The notes under the pieces: generated by a model
The model's database searches: none
Told to the model about the DNA's origin: nothing
What the model saw: the letters and a program-made list of their open reading frames with translations, nothing else
NCBI RefSeq assembly: GCF_027744825.2
Contig: NW_026527054.1
Location: forward strand, 2,170,001 to 2,234,000
DNA from: Synchiropus splendidus
Lineage: Eukaryota; Chordata; Actinopteri; Syngnathiformes; Callionymidae
DNA length: 64,000 bases
Direction: 5' to 3'
Part shown: piece after piece, positions 28,501 to 40,480 of the stretch
Layout of the letters: every line of letters begins with the position of its first letter
How positions within the stretch are numbered: the stretch's first letter is position 1
Position numbers and translations under genes: made by a program

Positions 28501-29120
28501 CGATTCCGGAACACCAAACATAAAAATGTTGATAACTTTGGAAAAACACATCAGACAGCTTAGATTTGATGTGCAACTACTAGAAAGACCCTTTCTGCTG
28601 TAGTGGGAGGTGAAAATTTCATGTTCTGAACCTTCCCTGGAAAGTTATGGCACAATGCCGAAAACGCGTTTTCAGCCTGAGATAAGGTGGGTTCCGGAAC
28701 GCCAAACATAAAAATGTTGATAATTTTGGAAAAACACTTCAGACCGCTTAGATTTGATGTGCAACTACTAGAAAGACCCTTTCTGCTATAGTGGGAGGTG
28801 AACATTTCATGTTCTGAAGCTTCCCTGAGAAGTTATGGCACAATGCAGAAAACGCGTTTTCAGCCTGAGACAAGGTGGTTTCCGAAACGCCAAACGTAAA
28901 AATGTTGATAACTTTGGAACAACACTTCAGACAGCTTAGATTTAATGTGCAACTACTAGAAATACCCTTTCTGCTATAGTGGGAGGTGAAATTTTCATTT
29001 TCTGAACCTTCCCTGCAAAGTTATGGCACAATGCAGACAACGCGTTTTCAGCCTGAGATAAGGTCGATTCTGAAACGCCAAACGTAAAAATGTTGATAAC
29101 TTTGGAAAAACATTTCAGAC
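19531..29120. repeat. Satellite block B', second copy of block B
   Basis: Ordered marker variants of block B recur: 6377 at 20660, 7095 at 21378, 7505 at 21600, 7847 at 21942, 12393 at 26864, 12581 at 27052, 13715 at 28190 and 14085 at 28560. The offset changes from 14283 to 14095 at the hybrid monomer 21378-21563, and from 14471 to 14475 at a small insertion near 27790 (a run of A followed by CCCTTC). The middle is expanded by a 10-monomer duplication. The match is a mosaic rather than a clean copy. Confidence 0.7.
22400..26160. repeat. 10-monomer tandem duplication (two units of 1880 bp)
   Basis: Two neighbouring units match at an offset of exactly 1880 bp (10 x 188) and share private variants: CTTCACTGAGAAG at about 23177 and 25057, AATGTGCCACTAC near 23300 and 25180, and GTGGCAGCTGAAA near 23900 and 25780. 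By eye the units look almost identical, so the event is recent. A further 5-monomer (940 bp) relation links 25178 with 26118. Confidence 0.8.
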
Positions 29121-32100
29121 AGCTTAGATTTGATGTGCAACTACTAGAAAGACCCTTTCTGCTGTAGTGGGAGGTGAAAATTTCATGTTCTGAAGATTCC
29201 CTGCAAAGTTATGTCACAATGCAGGAAACGCGTTTTCAGCCTGAGATAAGGTCGATTCAGGAACACCAAACATAAAAATGTTGAAAACTTTCGAAAAACA
29301 CTTCAGACAGCTTAGATTTGATGTGCAACTACTAGAAAGACCCTTTCTGCTATAGTGGGAGGTGAACATTTCATGTTCTGAAGCTTCCCTGAGAAGTTAT
29401 GGCACAATGCAGAAAACGCGTTTTCAGCCTGAGACAAGGTGGTCTCCGAAACACCAAACGAAAAAATGTTGATAACTTTGGAACAACACTTCAGACAGCT
29501 TAGATTTAATGTGCAACTACTAGAAATACCCTTTCTGCTATAGTGGGAGGTGAAATTTTCATTTTCTGAACCTTCCCTGCAAAGTTATGGCACAATGCAG
29601 ACAACGCGTTTTCAGCCTGAGATAAGGTCGATTCTGAAACGCCAAACGTAAAAATGTTGATAACTTTGGAAAAACACTTCAGACAGCTTACATTTGATGT
29701 GCAACTACTAGAAAGACCCTTTCTGCTATAGTGGGAGGTGAACATTTCATGTTCTGAAGCTTCCCTGCAAAGTTATGGCACAATGCGTAAAACGCGTTTT
29801 CAGCCTAAGATACGGTCGATTCCGGAACACCAAACATAAAAATGTTGATAACTTTGGAAAAACACATCAGACAGCTTAGATTTGATGTGCAACTACTAGA
29901 AAGACCCTTTCTGCTGTAGTGGGAGGTGAAAATTTCATGTTCTGAACCTTCCCTGCAAAGTTATGGCACAATGCCGAAAACGCGTTTTCAGCCTGAGATA
30001 AGGTGGGTTCCGGAACGCCAAACATAAAAATGTTGATAATTTTGGAAAAACACTTCAGACCGCTTAGATTTGATGTGCAACTACTAGAAAGACCCTTTCT
30101 GCTATAGTGGGAGGTGAACATTTCATGTTCTGAAGCTTCCCTGAGAAGTTATGGCACAATGCAGAAAACGCGTTTTCAGCCTGAGACAAGGTGGTTTCCG
30201 AAACACCAAACGAAAAAATGTTGATAACTTTGGAACAACACTTCAGACAGCTTAGATTTAATGTGCAACTACTAGAAATACCCTTTCTGCTATTGTGGGA
30301 GGTGAAATTTTCATTTTCTGAACCTTCCCTGCAAAGTTATGGCACAATGCAGACAACGCGTTTTCAGCCTGAGATAAGGTCGATTCTGAAACGCCAAACG
30401 TAAAAATGTTGATAACTTTGGAAAAACATTTCAGACAGCTTAGATTTGATGTGCAACTACTAGAAAGACCCTTTCTGCTGTAGTGGGAGGTGAAAATTTC
30501 ATGTTCTGAAGATTCCCTGCAAAGTTATGTCACAATGCAGGAAACGCGTTTTCAGCCTGAGATAAGGTCGATTCAGGAACACCAAACATAAAAATGTTGA
30601 AAACTTTCGAAAAACACTTCAGACAGCTTAGATTTGATGTGCAACTACTAGAAAGACCCTTTCTGCTGTAGTGGGAGGTGAAAATTTCATGTTCTGAAGA
30701 TTCCCTGCAAAGTTATGTCACAATGCAGGAAACGCGTTTTCAGCCTGAGATAAGGTCGATTCAGGAACACCAAACATAAAAACGTTGAAAACTTTCGAAA
30801 AACACTTCAGACAGCTTAGATTTGATGTGCAACTACTAGAAAGACCCTTTCTGCTATAGTGGGAGGTGAACATTTCATGTTCTGAAGCTTCCCTGAGAAG
30901 TTATGGCACAATGCAGAAAACGCGTTTTCAGCCTGAGACAAGGTGGTTTCCGAAACGCCAAACGTAAAAATGTTGATAACTTTGGAACAACACTTCAGAC
31001 AGCTTAGATTTAATGTGCAACTACTAGAAATACCCTTTCTGCTATAGTGGGAGGTGAAATTTTCATTTTCTGAACCTTCCCTGCAAAGTTATGGCACAAT
31101 GCAGACAACGCGTTTTCAGCCTGAGATAAGGTCCATTCTGAAACGCCAAACGTAAAAATGTTGATAACTTTGGAAAAACATTTCAGACAGCTTAGATTTG
31201 ATGTGCAACTACTAGAAAGACCCTTTCTGCTGTAGTGGGAGGTGAAAATTTCATGTTCTGAAGATTCCCTGCAAAGTTATGTCACAATGCAGGAAACGCG
31301 TTTTCAGCCTGAGATAAGGTCGATTCAGGAACACCAAACATAAAAATGTTGAAAACTTTCGAAAAACACTTCAGACAGCTTAGATTTGATGTGCAACTAC
31401 TAGAAAGACCCTTTCTGCTATAGTGGGAGGTGAACATTTCATGTTCTGAAGCTTCCCTGAGAAGTTATGGCACAATGCAGAAAACGCGTTTTCAGCCTGA
31501 GACAAGGTGGTCTCCGAAACACCAAACGAAAAAATGTTGATAACTTTGGAACAACACTTCAGACAGCTTAGATTTAATGTGCAACTACTAGAAATACCCT
31601 TTCTGCTATAGTGGGAGGTGAACATTTCATTTTCTGAACCTTCCCTGCAAAGTTATCGCACAATGCGTAAAACACGTTTTAAGCCTAAGATAAGGTCGAT
31701 TCCGGAACGCCAAACATAAAAATGTTGAAAACTTTCGAAAAACACTTCAGACAGCTTAGATTTGATGTGCAACTACTAGAAAGACCCTTTCTGCTACAGT
31801 GGGAGGTTAAAATTTCATGTTCTGAAGCTTCCCTGTAAAGTTATGGCACAATGCAGAAAATGCGTTTTCAGCCTGAGATAAGGTCGATTCAGGAACGCCA
31901 AACGTAAAAATGTTGATAAATTTGGAAAAACATTTCAGACAGCTTAGATTTGATGTGCAACTACTAGAAAGAGCCTTTCTGCTATAGTGGGAGGTTAAAA
32001 TTTCATGTTCTGAAGCTTCCCTGCAAAGTTAATGCACAATGCGTAAAACGCGTTTTCAGCCTAAGATAAGGTCGATTCCGGAACACCAAACATAAAAATG

Positions 32101-35100
32101 TTGATAACTTTTGAAAAACACATCAGACAGCTTAGATTTGATGTGCAACTACTAGAAAGACCCTTTCTGCTGTAGTGGGAGGTGAAAATTTCATGTTCTG
32201 AAGCTTCCCTGCAAAGTTATGGCACAATGCCGAAAACGCGTTTTCAGCCTGAGATAAGGTGGGTTACGGAACGCCAAACATAAAAATGTTGATAATTTTG
32301 GAAAAACACTTCAGACAGCTTAGATTTGATGTGCAACTACTAGAAAGACCCTTTCTGCTATAGTGGGAGGTGAACATTTCATGTTCTGAAGCTTCCCTGA
32401 GAAGTTATGGCACAATGCAGAAAACGCGTTTTCAGCCTGAGACAAGGTGGTTTCCGAAACGCCAAACGTAAAAATGTTGATAACTTTGGAACAACACTTC
32501 AGACAGCTTAGATTTAATGTGCAACTACTAGAAATACCCTTTCTGCTATAGTGGGAGGTGAAAATTTCATTTTCTGAACCTTCCCTACAAAGTTATGGCA
32601 CAATGCAGACAACGCGTTTTCAGCCTGAGATAAGGTCGATTCTGAAACGCCAAACGTAAAAATGTTGATAACTTTGGAAAAACATTTCAGACAGCTTAGA
32701 TTTGATGTGCAACTACTAGAAAGACCCTTTCTGCTGTAGTGGGAGGTGAAAATTTCATGTTCTGAAGATTCCCTGCAAAGTTATGGCACAATGCAGGAAA
32801 CGCGTTTTCAGCCTGAGATAAGGTCGATTCAGGAACACCAAACATAAAAATGTTGAAAACTTTCGAAAAACACTTCAGACAGCTTAGATTTGATGTGCAA
32901 CTACTAGAAAGACCCTTTCTGCTATAGTGGGAGGTGAACATTTCATGTTCTGAAGCTTCCCTGAGAAGTTATGGCACAATGCAGAAAACGCGTTTTCAGC
33001 CTGAGACAAGGTGGTTTCCGAAACGCCAAACGTAAAAATGTTGATAACTTTGGAACAACACTTCAGACAGCTTAGATTTGAGGTGCAACTACTAGAAAGA
33101 CCCTTTCTGATATCGTGGATGGTGAAAATTCAAGGTCCTGAAGCTTCCCTGCTAAGTTATGGCACAATACGTAAAACGCGTTTTCAGCCTGAGATAAGGT
33201 CGATTCCGGAACGCCAAACATAAAAATGTTCAAAACTTTGGAAAAACACTTCAGACAGCTTAGATTTGATGTGCAACTACTGGAAAGACCTTTTCTGCGA
33301 TAATGTTAGGTGAACATTTGATGTTCTGAAGCTTCCCTGAAAAGTTATGGCACAATGCGTAAAACGCGTTTTCAGCCAGAGATAAGGTCGATTCCGGAAC
33401 GCCAAACATAAAAATGTTGATAACTTTGGAAAAACACTTCAGACAGCTTAGATTTGATGTGCAACTACTAGAAAGACCCTTTCTGCTTTAGTGGGAGGTG
33501 AACATTTCATGTTCGGAAGCTTCCATGCAAAGTTATAGCACAAAGCCTAAAAAGCATTTTCAGCCTGAGATAAGGTCGATTCCGGAACGACAAACATAAA
33601 AATGTTGATAACTTTCGAAAAACACTTCAGACAGCTTAGATTTGATGTGCAACTACTAGAAAGACCCTTTCTGCTATAGTGTTAGGTCAAAATTTCATGT
33701 TCTGAAGCTTCCCTGGAAAGTTATGGGACAATGCAGAAAACAATTTTTCATCCTGAGATACGGTCGATTCTGTAACGCCAAACATTAAAATGTTGATAAC
33801 TTTCGAAAAACACTTCAGACAGCTTAGATCTGATGTGCAACTACTAGAAAGACCCTTTCTGCTATAGTGGGAGGTGAACATTTCATGTTCTGAAGCTTCC
33901 CTGCAAAGTTATGGCACAATGCAGACAACGCGTTTTCAGCTTGAGATAAGGTGGGTTCCGGAACGCCAAACATAAAAATGTTGATAACTTTCGACAAACA
34001 CTTCAGGCAGCTTAGATTTGATGTGCAACTACTAGAAAGACCCTTTCTGCTATAGTGGGAGGTGAAAATTTCATGTTCTAAAGGTTCCCTGCAAAGTTAT
34101 GGCACAATGCGTAAAACGCGTTTTCAGACTGAGATAAGGTCGATTCCGGAACGCCAAATATAAAAATGTTGATAACTTTGGAAAAACACTTCAGACAGCT
34201 TAGATTTGATGCGCAACTACTAGAAAGAACCTTTCTGCTATAGTGGGAGGTCAAAATTTCATGTTCTGAAGCTTCCCTGGAAAGTTATGGGACAATGCAG
34301 AAAATGCATTTTCATCCAGAGATAAGGTAGATTCCAGAACGCCACACATAAAAATGTTGATAACTTTCAAAAAACACTTCAGACAGCTTAGATTTGAAGT
34401 GCAACTACTAGAAAGACCCTTTCTGCTATACTGGGAGGTTAAAATTTCATGTTCTGAAGCTTCCCTGCAAAGTTATGGCACAATGCAGAAAATGCGTTTT
34501 CAACCTGAGATAAGGTGGGTTCCGGAACGCCAAACATAAAAATGTTGATAACTTTGGAAAAACACTTCAGACAGCTTAGATTTGAAGTGCAACTACTAGA
34601 AAGACCCTTTCTGCTATAGTGGGAGGTGAACATTTCATGTTCTGAAGCTTCCCTGAGAAGTTATGGCACAATGCAGAAAACGCGTTTTCAGCCTGAGACA
34701 AGGTGGTTTCCGAAACGCCAAACGTAAAAATGTTGATAACTTTGGAACAACACTTCAGACAGCTTAGATTTGAGGTGCAACTACTAGAAAGACCCTTTCT
34801 GATATCGTGGATGGTGAAAATTCAAGGTCCTGAAGCTTCCCTGCTAAGTTATGGCACAATACGTAAAACGCGTTTTCAGCCTGAGATAAGGTCGATTCCG
34901 GAACGCCAAACATAAAAATGTTCAAAACTTTGGAAAAACACTTCAGACAGCTTAGATTTGATGTGCAACTACTGGAAAGACCTTTTCTGCGATAATGTTA
35001 GGTGAACATTTGATGTTCTGAAGCTTCCCTGAAAAGTTATGGCACAATGCGTAAAACGCGTTTTCAGCCAGAGATAAGGTCGATTCCGGAACGCCAAACA

Positions 35101-36900
35101 TAAAAATGTTGATAACTTTGGAAAAACACTTCAGACAGCTTAGATTTGATGTGCAACTACTAGAAAGACCCTTTCTGCTTTAGTGGGAGGTGAACATTTC
35201 ATGTTCGGAAGCTTCCATGCAAAGTTATAGCACAAAGCCTAAAAAGCATTTTCAGCCTGAGATAAGGTCGATTCCGGAACGACAAACATAAAAATGTTGA
35301 TAACTTTCGAAAAACACTTCAGACAGCTTAGATTTGATGTGCAACTACTAGAAAGACCCTTTCTGCTATAGTGTTAGGTCAAAATTTCATGTTCTGAAGC
35401 TTCCCTGGAAAGTTATGGGACAATGCAGAAAACAATTTTTCATCCTGAGATACGGTCGATTCTGTAACGCCAAACATTAAAATGTTGATAACTTTCGAAA
35501 AACACTTCAGACAGCTTAGATCTGATGTGCAACTACTAGAAAGACCCTTTCTGCTATAGTGGGAGGTGAACATTTCATGTTCTGAAGCTTCCCTGCAAAG
35601 TTATGGCACAATGCAGACAACGCGTTTTCAGCTTGAGATAAGGTGGGTTCCGGAACGCCAAACATAAAAATGTTGATAACTTTCGACAAACACTTCAGGC
35701 AGCTTAGATTTGATGTGCAACTACTAGAAAGACCCTTTCTGCTATAGTGGGAGGTGAAAATTTCATGTTCTAAAGGTTCCCTGCAAAGTTATGGCACAAT
35801 GCGTAAAACGCGTTTTCAGACTGAGATAAGGTCGATTCCGGAACGCCAAATATAAAAATGTTGATAACTTTGGAAAAACACTTCAGACAGCTTAGATTTG
35901 ATGCGCAACTACTAGAAAGAACCTTTCTGCTATAGTGGGAGGTCAAAATTTCATGTTCTGAAGCTTCCCTGGAAAGTTATGGGACAATGCAGAAAATGCA
36001 TTTTCATCCAGAGATAAGGTAGATTCCAGAACGCCACACATAAAAATGTTGATAACTTTCAAAAAACACTTCAGACAGCTTAGATTTGAAGTGCAACTAC
36101 TAGAAAGACCCTTTCTGCTATACTGGGAGGTTAAAATTTCATGTTCTGAAGCTTCCCTGCAAAGTTATGGCACAATGCAGAAAATGCGTTTTCAACCTGA
36201 GATAAGGTGGGTTCCGGAACGCCAAACATAAAAATGTTGATAACTTTGGAAAAACACTTCAGACAGCTTAGATTTGATGTGCAACTACTAGAAAGACACT
36301 TTCTGCTACAGTGGGAGTTGAACATTTCATGTTCTGAAGCTTCCCTGAGAAGTTATGGCACAATGCAGAAAACGCGTTTTCAGCCTGAGATAAGGTCGAT
36401 TCCGGAACGCCATACATAAAAATGTTGATAACTTTGGAAAAACACATCAGACAGCTTAGATTTGATGTGCAACTACTAGAAAGACCCTTTCTGCTATAGT
36501 GGGAGGTGAAAATTTCATGTTCTGAACTTTCCCTGAGAAGCTATGGCACAATGCAGAAAAAGCGCTTTCAGCCTGAGATAAGGTGGGTTCCGGAACGCCA
36601 ATCGTAAAAATGTTGATTACTTTGGAACAACACTTCAGACAGCTTAGATTTGATGTGCAACTACTGGAAAGACCCTTTCTGCTATTGTGGGAGGTCAAAA
36701 TTTCATGTTCTAAAGGTTCCCTGCAAAGTTATGGCACAATGCGTAAAATGCGTTTTCAGATTGAGATAAGGTCGATTCAGGAACGCCAAACATAAAAATG
36801 TTGATAACTTTGGAAAAACACTTCAGACAGCTTAGATTTGATGTGCAACTACTAGAAAGACCCTTTCTGCTATAGTTGGAGGTTAAAATTTCATGTTCGG
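29121..36900. repeat. Satellite region C, with 7-mer and 1-mer duplications
   Basis: This region keeps B-type subtypes but is ordered by a 7-monomer step of 1316 bp (28190 with 29506, 28560 with 29876). A single monomer is duplicated in place: about 30478-30665 and 30666-30853 both carry GATTCCCTGC with TTATGTCACAATG, differing at one seen base (ATGTTGAAAAC against ACGTTGAAAAC). Further right, variants such as GATATCGTGGATGG and TTAGATCTGATG appear and are shared only by the 9-mer pair. Confidence 0.75.
32893..36276. repeat. 9-monomer tandem duplication (two units of 1692 bp)
   Basis: Units of about 32893-34584 and 34585-36276 match at exactly 1692 bp (9 x 188). Shared rare variants include GATATCGTGGATGG (about 33110 and 34802), CAAAGCCTAAAAAGC (about 33542 and 35234), TTAGATCTGATG (33826 and 35518) and CAGAACGCCACAC (34336 and 36028). 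The copies look almost identical through these stretches and diverge at the right edge near 36290. Confidence 0.82.
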
Positions 36901-39900
36901 AAGCTTCCATGCAAAGTTATGTCACAATGCAGACAATGCGTTTTCAGCCTGAGATAAGGTCGAAACTGGAACGCCAAACATAAAAATGTTGATAAGGTTC
37001 GAAAAACACTTCAGACAGCTGAGATTTGACGTGCAACTACTAGAAAGACCCTTTCTGCTATAGTGGGAGGTCAACATTTCATGTTCTGAAGCTTCCCTGG
37101 AAAGTTATGGGACAATGCAGAAAATGCATTTTCATCCTGAGATAAGGTCGATTCCGGAATGCCAAACAAAAAAATGTTGATAACTTTCGAAAAACACTTC
37201 AGACAGCTTAGATTTGCTGTGCAACTACTAGAAAGACCCTTTCTGCTATAGTGGGAGGTCAAAATTTGATGTTCTGAAGCTTCCTTGCAAAGTTATGGCA
37301 CAATGCAGAAAATGCGTTTTCAGACTGAGATAATGTCGATTCCGGATCGCCAAACATAAAAATGTTGATAACTTTGGAAAAACACTTCAGACAGCTTAGA
37401 TTTGATGTGCAACTACTAGAAAGACCCTTTCTGCTATAGTTGGAGGTTAAAATTTCATGTTCGGAAGCTTCCATGCAAAGTTATGTCACAATGCAGACAA
37501 TGCGTTTTCAGCCTGAGATAAGGTCGATTCTGGAACGCCAAACATAAAAATGTTGATAAGGTTCGAAAAACACTTCAGACAGCTGAGATTTGACGTGCAA
37601 CTACTAGAAAGACCCTTTCTGCTATAGTGGGAGGTCAAAATTTCATGTTCTGAAGCTTCCCTGGAAAGTTATGGGACAATGCAGAAAATGCATTTTCATC
37701 CTGAGATAAGGTAGATTCCGGAAAGCCACACATAAAAATGTTGATAACTTTCGGAAAACACTTCAGACATCTTAGATTTGATGTGCAACTACTAGAAGGA
37801 CCCTTTCTGCTATAGTGGGAGGTTAAAATTTCATGTTCTGAAGCTTCCCTGCAAAGTTATGGCACAATGCAGAAAACGCGTTTTAAGCCTGAGATAAGGT
37901 GGGTTCCGGGACGCCAAACGTAAAAATGTTGATAACTTTGGAACAACACTTCAGACAGCTTAGATTTGATGTGCAACTACTAGAAAGACCCTTTCTGCTA
38001 TAGTGGGAGGTGAACATTTCATGTTCTGAAGCTTCCCTGAGAAGTTATGGCACAATGCAGAAAACGCGTTTTCAGCCGGAGATAAGGTGGTTTCCAAATC
38101 GCCAAAGGTAAAAATGTTGATTACTTTGGAAAAACACTTCTGACAGCTTGGATTTAATGTGCAACTACTAGAAAGACCCTTTCTGCTATAGTGGGAGGTC
38201 AAAATTTCATGTTCTGAAGCTTCCCTTGGAAAGTTATGGGACAATGCAGAAAACGATTTTTCATCCTCAGATAAGGTCGATTACGGAACGCGAAACATAA
38301 AAATGTTCATAACTTTCGAAAAACACTTCAGACAGCTTAGATTTGATGTGCAACTACTAGAAAGACCCTTTCTGGTATAGTGGGACGTGAAAATTTCATG
38401 TGCTGAAGCTTCCCTGCAAAGTTATGGCACAATGCAGAAAACGCGTTTTCAGCTTGTGATAAGGTGGGTTCCAGAACGCCAAACATAAAAATGTTGATAA
38501 CTTTCGAATAACATTTTAGACAGCTTAGATTTGATGTTCAAATACTAGAAAGACCCTTTCTGCTATAGTGGGAGGTTAAAATTTCATGTTCGAAAGCTTC
38601 CATGCAAAGTTATGGCACAATGCCGAAAACGCATTTTCAGTCTGAGATAAGGTCGATTCCGGGACGCCAAACATAAAAATGTTGATAACTTTCGAAAAAC
38701 ACTTCATACAGCTTAGATTAGATGTGCATCTACTAGAAAGACCCATTCTGCTATAGTGGGACCTGAAAATTTCATGTTCTGAAGCTTCCCTGCAAAGTTA
38801 TGGCACAATGCAGAAAACGCGTTTTCAGCTTGTGATAACGTGGGTTCCGGAACGCCAAACATAAAAATGTTGATATCTTTCGAAAAACACTTCAGACAGC
38901 TTAGATTTCATGTGCAAATACTAGAAAGACCCTTTCTGCTGTAGTGGGATGTGAAAATTTCATGTTCTGAAGCTTCCCTGCAAAGTTATCGGACAATGCA
39001 GAAAACGATTTTTCATCCTGAGATAAGGTCGATTCCGGAACGCCAAACATAAAAATGTTGATAACTTTCGAAAAACACTTCAGACAGCTTAGATCTGATG
39101 TGCAAATACTAGAAAGACCCTTTCTGCTATAGTGGGACGTGAAAATTTCATGTTCTGAAGCTTCCCAGCAAAGTTATGGCACAATGCCGAAAACGCGTTT
39201 TCAGCCTGAGATAAGGTGGTTTCCGAAACGCCAAACGTAAAAATGTTGATAACTTTGGAACAACACTTCAGACAGCTTAGATTTGATGTGCAACTACTAG
39301 AAAGACCATTTCTGCTATAGTGGGACGTGAAAATTTCATGTTCTGAAGCTTCCATGCAAAGTTATGGCACAATGCAGACAACGCGTTTTCAGCCTGAGAT
39401 AAGGTCGATTCTGGAACGCCAAACGTAAAAATGTTGATAAATTTGGAAAAACATTTCAGACAGCTTAGATTTGATGTGCAACTACTAGAAAGACCCTTTC
39501 TGCTGTAGTGGGAGGTGAAAATTTCATGTTCTGAAGATTCCTTGCAAAGTTATGGCACAATGCAGGAAACGCGTTTTCAGCCTGAGATAAGGTCGATTCA
39601 GGAACACCAAACATAAAAATGTTGAAAACTTTCGAAAAACACATCAGACAGCTTAGATTCGAGGTGCAACTACTAGAAAGACCCTTTCTGCTATAGTAGG
39701 AGGTGAACATTTCATGTTGTGAAGCTTCCCTGAGAAGTTATGGCACAAAGCAGAAAACGCGTTTTCAGCCTGAGACAAGGTGGTTTCCGAAAGGCCAAAC
39801 GTAAAAATGTTGATAACTTTGGAACAACACTTCAGATAGCTTAGATTTAATGTGCAACTACTAGAAATACCCTTTCTGCTATAGTGGGAGGTGAAAATTT

Positions 39901-40480
39901 CATTTTCTGAACCTTCCCTGCAAAGTTATGGCACAATGCGTAAAACGCGTTTTCAGCCTAAGATAAGGTCGATTCCGGAACGCCAAAAATAAAAATGTTG
40001 ATAACTTTGGAAAAACACATCAGACAACTTAGATTTGATCTGCAACTACTAGAAAGACCCTTTCTGCTGTAGTGGGAGGTGAAAATTTCATTTTCTGAAG
40101 CTTCCCTGCAAAGTTATGGCACAATGCCGAAAACGCGTTTTCAGCCTGAGATAAGGTGGGTTCCGGAACGCCAAAAATAAAAATGTTGATAACTTTGGAA
40201 AAACACATCAGACAACTTAGATTTGATCTGCAACTACTAGAAGGACCCTTTCTGCTGTAGTGGGAGGTGAAAATTTCATTTTCTGAAGCTTCCCTGCAAA
40301 GTTATGGCACAATGCCGAAAACGCGTTTTCAGCCTGAGATAAGGTGGGTTCCGGAACGCCAAACATGAAAATGTTGATAATTTTGGAAAAACACTTCAGA
40401 CAGCTTAGATTTGATGTGCAACTTCTAGAAAAACCCTTTCTGCTATAGTGGGGGGTGAAAATTTCATGTTCGGAAGCTTC
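36901..40480. repeat. 19-monomer block P
   Basis: This is the left member of a duplication with an offset of 3573 bp (19 x 188 plus one base). Marker variants are GATAAGGTTCG with CAGCTGAGATTTGACG, GAATGCCAAACAAAAAA, GCTTGTGATAA and TTATCGGACAATG. Compared with the right member it lacks a 752-bp expansion: the TTAGATCTGATG monomer at 39089 is followed after only 376 bp by the GATTCCTTGC monomer at 39465. Confidence 0.78.
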
